Assembly (NCBI RefSeq): GCF_045679555.1
Contig: NC_092094.1
Coordinates: 14,204,612 to 14,268,611, forward strand
Direction of reading: 5' to 3'
Source: Salvelinus alpinus
Lineage: Eukaryota; Chordata; Actinopteri; Salmoniformes; Salmonidae
DNA length: 64,000 nucleotides
Shown: positions 60,350 to 64,000 of the stretch, in pieces
Layout of the letters: each line of letters starts with the position of its first letter
Numbering within the stretch: the first letter of the stretch is position 1
Made by a program: the position numbers and the translations under genes
Notes under the pieces: model-generated
The model's database searches: none
What the model was told of the DNA's origin: nothing
The model's input: the letters and a program-made list of their open reading frames with translations, nothing else

Positions 60350-61282
60350 ATGTTCTTCTATTGTCAGAATAAATACCAAGCAACTGGGGCTGCTGGCTGG
60401 GCATTCCTTTCTTTAAAAACACAACGCAAGGGTTACGAAGTACGATAACATCTGTTACACCTATTAAAATCAATCAATATTCCCTATGAACATCCATCAA
60501 CATTCACTATAAACATCTATCAACACGTTTTAGGGTGAACGTTTTAGGTTGAATGTTTTAGGGTGTGTTGTGAATTGTAAAACAAAAAAACACATAAAAC
60601 CTGTCTTGTCAATGTGTAAAGATGTATTGGGTGGAATTACTGTCCAGACTTGTCTTCGCTAAACTACCAATGTTTTCAATCAAATATTTTGGGTGAAGCA
60701 GTAAACACACAGCACGCAGGCAATGAATTGCAAACTATTTAAGGTAATTAATCTTACCTAAGCCTTAACATTGTCGGTGTCAAGTATATTTGCAAGGGCC
60801 TCCCTTGAGGACTAGGTGTAGTTTCTAATGACTTTTAAGGCTTATTTAAGAGGCAGTGACTCATACCTGATGAGGGCTAAAATATCTGAAATGCTCTGTG
60901 ACAAGTGCAGCTGAGGATACATATAGAATTCTTAAAGTCTTACAGTCAGAAGTGTAAGCAGGTAAACTAAAGAAACTCAGTGAAAGAAAATACAGTTTGA
61001 TTTAGAGTCCTGGGTTTCTTGGATATGAGTCATTTCAGACAGTTGGTTAGCTTTTTAGCACTCACTATTGGATATAGACACAGTACATACAGAGTTGTAG
61101 TGGGGGATATACCCAGGTATATTAAGATGTACAGTATACCCCCAAAAATGTAATTGGGCATTGCATATACTCATACTCATATTCTTAATCTCCACTGATG
61201 CGTATAAAAGTAGTATAGCAGAGGTATACGCCGTATCAATTATGTAATTCAATAGAGAAATAATGTACAAAGTAGCCTACAC
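60350..61282. other. Spacer with a short GTTTTAGG repeat, otherwise nothing recognised
   Basis: At 60523-60570 a 14-bp unit ACGTTTTAGGGTGA recurs imperfectly three times. No exon-like SLC23 sequence was found here. Confidence 0.35.
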
Positions 61283-62810
61283 AATCGCAAAGCATGTGAA
61301 CTATCTCGATCCCTCTGATGTCAACAACTACAGACCAGTATCCCTTCTTTCTTTTCTCTCCAAAACTCTTGAACGTGCCGTCCTTGGCCAGCTCTCCTGC
61401 TATCTCTCTCAGAATGACCTTCTTGATCCAAATCAGTCAGGTTTCAAGACTAGTCATTCAACTGAGACTGCTCTTCTCTGTGTCACGGAGGCGCTCCGCA
61501 CTGCTAAAGCTAACTCTCTCTCCTCTGCTCTCATCCTTCTAGACCTATCGGCTGCCTTTGATACTGTGAACCATCAGATCCTCCTCTCCACCCTCTCCGA
61601 GCTGGGCATCTCCGGCGCGGCCCACGCTTGGATTGCGTCCTACCTGACAGGTCGCTCCTACCAGGTGGCGTGGCGAGAATCTGTCTCCGCACCACGTGCT
61701 CTCACCACTGGTGTCCCCCAGGGCTCTGTTCTAGGCCCTCTCCTATTCTCGCTATACACCAAGTCACTTGGCTCTGTCATATCCTCACATGGTCTCTCCT
61801 ATCATTGCTATGCAGACGACACACAATTAATCTTCTCCTTTCCCCCCTCTGATAACCAGGTGGTGAATCGCATCTCTGCATGTCTGGCAGACATATCAGT
61901 GTGGATGACGGATCACCACCTCAAGCTGAACCTCGGCAAGACGGAGCTGCTCTTCCTCCCGGGGAAGGACTGCCCGTTCCATGATCTCGCCATCACGGTT
62001 GACAACTCCATTGTGTCCTCCTCCCAGAGTGCTAAGAACCTTGGCGTGATCCTGGACAACACCCTGTCGTTCTCAACTAACATCAAGGCGGTGACCCGTT
62101 CCTGTAGGTTCATGCTCTACAACATTCGCAGAGTACGACCCTGCCTCACGCAGGAAGCGGCGCAGGTCCTAATCCAGGCACTTGTCATCTCCCGTCTGGA
62201 TTACTGCAACTCGCTGTTGGCTGGGCTCCCTGCCTGTGCCATTAAACCCCTACAACTCATCCAGAATGCCGCAGCCCGTCTGGTGTTCAACTTTCCCAAG
62301 TTCTCTCACGTCACCCCGCTCCTCCGCTCTCTCCACTGGCTTCCAGTTGAAGCTCGCATCCGTTACAAGACCATGGTGCTTGCCTACGGAGCTGTGAGGG
62401 GAACGGCACCTCCGTACCTTCAGGCTCTGATCAGGCCCTACACCCAAACAAGGGCACTGCGTTCATCCACCTCTGGCCTGCTCGCCTCCCTACCTCTGAG
62501 GAAGTACAGTTCCCGCTCAGCCCAGTCAAAACTGTTCGCTGCTCTGGCACCCCAATGGTGGAACAAACTCCCTCACGACGCTAGGTCAGCGGAGTCAATC
62601 ACCACCTTCCGGAGACACCTGAAACCCCACCTCTTTAAGGAATACCTAGGATAGGATAAAGTAATCCTTCTAACCCCCCCCCCTTAAAAGAGTTAGATGC
62701 ACTATTGTAAAGTGGTTGTTCCACTGGATATCATAAGGTGAATGCACCAATTTGTAAGTCGCTCTGGATAAGAGCGTCTGCTAAATGACTTAAATGTAAA
62801 TGTAAAACTA
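61283..62810 (+). mobile_element. L2 LINE, 5'-truncated, with open RT frame
   Basis: It starts within the RT palm (about 61290) and runs through a 3' UTR ending CTCTGGATAAGAGCGTCTGC, TAAATGACTTAAATGTAAAT. The TAAATG-type terminal repeat is characteristic of fish L2. The open frame and intact tail suggest a young insertion. Confidence 0.92.
61296..62654 (+). CDS. L2 reverse transcriptase, C-terminal portion (stop-free)
   Basis: The frame runs uninterrupted to TAG at 62652-62654. If the first ATG (61263) is counted the frame is 463 codons, but the first dozen residues are flanking DNA. Motifs: VNNYRPVSLLSFLSKTLERA, LLDLSAAFDTVNHQILL (catalytic Asp at about 94 and 100), TTGVPQGSVLGPLLFSLYT, CYADDTQLIF (YADD at about 183-186), LNLGKTELLFL, AKNLGVILDNTLSF and the C-terminal LVISRLDYCNSLLAGLP, LHWLPVEARIRYKTMVLAY. 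The endonuclease and RT N-terminus are absent, so it cannot transpose alone. Confidence 0.9.
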   Translation: MNYLDPSDVNNYRPVSLLSFLSKTLERAVLGQLSCYLSQNDLLDPNQSGFKTSHSTETALLCVTEALRTAKANSLSSALILLDLSAAFDTVNHQILLSTLSELGISGAAHAWIASYLTGRSYQVAWRESVSAPRALTTGVPQGSVLGPLLFSLYTKSLGSVISSHGLSYHCYADDTQLIFSFPPSDNQVVNRISACLADISVWMTDHHLKLNLGKTELLFLPGKDCPFHDLAITVDNSIVSSSQSAKNLGVILDNTLSFSTNIKAVTRSCRFMLYNIRRVRPCLTQEAAQVLIQALVISRLDYCNSLLAGLPACAIKPLQLIQNAAARLVFNFPKFSHVTPLLRSLHWLPVEARIRYKTMVLAYGAVRGTAPPYLQALIRPYTQTRALRSSTSGLLASLPLRKYSSRSAQSKLFAALAPQWWNKLPHDARSAESITTFRRHLKPHLFKEYLG

Positions 62811-63065
62811 TATTCACATGCACCAGGCACACATAGCTAGTTTCACCGGAATATCAGGCAGCAAGAGCCTGCAGCTCTCAACTGGTTGTGGCATGAGGCA
62901 GCTCACAGAATTGAACGGCTAGGTAGGGTAGGAAAGACGTTTCAACTTATGATATCTACCAGTAAATGCTAACTAAGGCAACAATGGGTATGCAAACCAG
63001 GTATTAAAAAAGTTTGGTCTGAAGTATTCGTTAAATCTTTGCCATGCGCAATTCAGTCATCATGC
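62811..63065. other. Spacer, nothing recognised
   Basis: About 255 bp with no coding sign or known repeat. Confidence 0.3.
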
Positions 63066-64000
63066 ACTGTAAAAAAAATATAGTTTCAACTAATTATTAT
63101 TAAGTAACTTGTTCCACAGCCCAGCCTACTTAACTTTTCGGTCCAAGTGTTACCATTGTTGGCACAAACTTAGCTCCAACTTGAGAAAACGTAGGCAAAA
63201 ATTCAGTCAACTTAAAATGATGTGTTTGCTCAACTTGTCTCATATGCTCATTCAACTAGAAATTATAATTTGTGAATCTTACCTACAAAAGGCTGTGGAA
63301 TTAGTTACAAACACACACAATGCTTTTAACATATAATGTTTTCAACATACATATTTGACACACGTTGACGTACATGATTACATTGTGCATGTTCATTTAC
63401 ACACTAACTATTATTCATTATGTCGTCACCTGGGATTTGAACTTCGATCCTCCAGCTACACCACCATGTCTGTGTCAATTATCAGTTCATCGGACTATTC
63501 TCTCATCATTGATTTGATTTACACGACCTATTTCAGCAATTGTAGTTTTTTAGTTATAGTTGTCTAATGTTGGTGGGTCATATTACTCTGTTTAATTTGT
63601 ACTCCTTAATCACAATGATAAATAAAATAGTTTATCTTGAGTGTATTTTTAACAGAGCTGAGATTTACTTTGCTGTGCAAAGTGTAGTAATACAGGTGAA
63701 ATCAGTCATTGACACAGACATGGTGGTGTAGCAGGAAGATTGGACTGCTGTGAACCAAGAGGTTGTGAGTTCAAATCCCAGGTGAGGACATGTTGAACAT
63801 GAATTACTGTATAAATGAACATGCACAATGTAATCATGTAAGTTGAAAGTATTGTATGTTATTAATAGCACTGTGTGTGTAACTACTTCTGCAGCCATTT
63901 TTAGGTAAGATGCTCAGATAATCATTTCGAGTTAAATGAACATATGAGACAATTTGAGCAAACACATCATTTTAAGTCGACAGATTCTTTGCCTATGTTT
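63066..64000. mobile_element. Fold-back/MITE-like element with long inverted arms (runs off the window)
   Basis: The left end is CACTGTAAAAAAAATATAG. The left arm (about 63180-63480) is inverted at about 63700-64000: ATTGACACAGACATGGTGGT with GTGTAGCAGGAAG, AGTTCAAATCCCAGGTGA, AATGAACATGCACAATGTAA, CATATGAGACAA and GAGCAAACACATCATTTTAA recur in complement. Each arm holds a tRNA-like box B (GTTCAAATCC). No transposase frame is seen; the right end lies outside. Confidence 0.8.

Noticed and set aside
53479..64000. Possible missing N-terminal SLC23 exons
   Set aside because: I looked for the conserved GFQHYLT- and GIRLPLFQ-type segments on the minus strand and saw none among the transposons; they are probably upstream of the window.

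Overview
The window looks like salmonid (salmon, trout or char) nuclear DNA. It has intron-containing vertebrate coding sequence and a very dense load of repeat types typical of salmonids: several Tc1-like transposon families, tRNA-derived SINEs of the HpaI/SmaI kind, Rex1/CR1-like, L2 and L1 LINEs, and gypsy-type LTR elements with TGTCACG ends. No bacterial-style gene organisation is present.

One host gene is recognisable, on the minus strand: a member of SLC23, the nucleobase-ascorbate transporter family. Eight coding exons at 53297-53478, 30432-30549, 28033-28189, 20379-20632, 19902-20066, 15419-15527, 5514-5609 and 5143-5324 (listed in transcript order) have GT/AG borders and compatible phases. 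They join into 420 codons plus a TAA stop. The N-terminal part, roughly 180 residues judging by family length, should be encoded beyond base 64000. The NAT signature in this copy starts with Gln, as in nucleobase carriers, rather than the Pro of the vitamin C carriers SVCT1/2. It may therefore be an SLC23A4/SNBT-type nucleobase transporter.

Everything else is mainly transposons inside the introns or in the 3' flank. 1-5142: Rex1-like LINE copy A, a 1.55-kb 24-bp minisatellite, a LINE fragment and the presumed gene 3' end. 5625-15405 (last large intron): a young, possibly intact Tc1 element whose end lies 15 bp from a splice acceptor, a decayed Tc1, and LINE copy C carrying a nested non-autonomous LTR element and a solo LTR, with the LINE tail ending about 13 bp from a splice donor. 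15703-19340: LINE fragments, a rearranged Tc1 and a 5S-rRNA-derived SINE. 21745-26345: an LTR retrotransposon with integrase upstream of reverse transcriptase (Gmr1-like order). 26517-33619: LINE, SINE and LTR fragments. 33620-42540: an LTR split by a Penelope-like GIY-YIG fragment, then a nearly full-length L1 with a 16-bp target duplication. 42541-47605: an L2/CR1 LINE whose first ORF carries an SGNH-hydrolase domain, split by a solo LTR. 48262-52709: SINE, LINE B, and an LTR split by another LINE. 53605-60347: a mosaic of Tc1 copies with nested SINEs and LINEs. 61283-62810: a 5'-truncated L2 with an open RT frame. 63066-64000: a fold-back element with tRNA-like motifs in both arms.

The transposons do not cooperate with the host gene in any visible way, but they supply sequence right next to two of its splice sites. 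No new multi-gene system was found. The strongest leads are the Gmr1-like domain order, the two TE-splice-site junctions, the NAT-motif variant, the PLE hammerhead-like motif and the SGNH-bearing LINE ORF1. All family names come from recognising motifs by eye; no database search was run.
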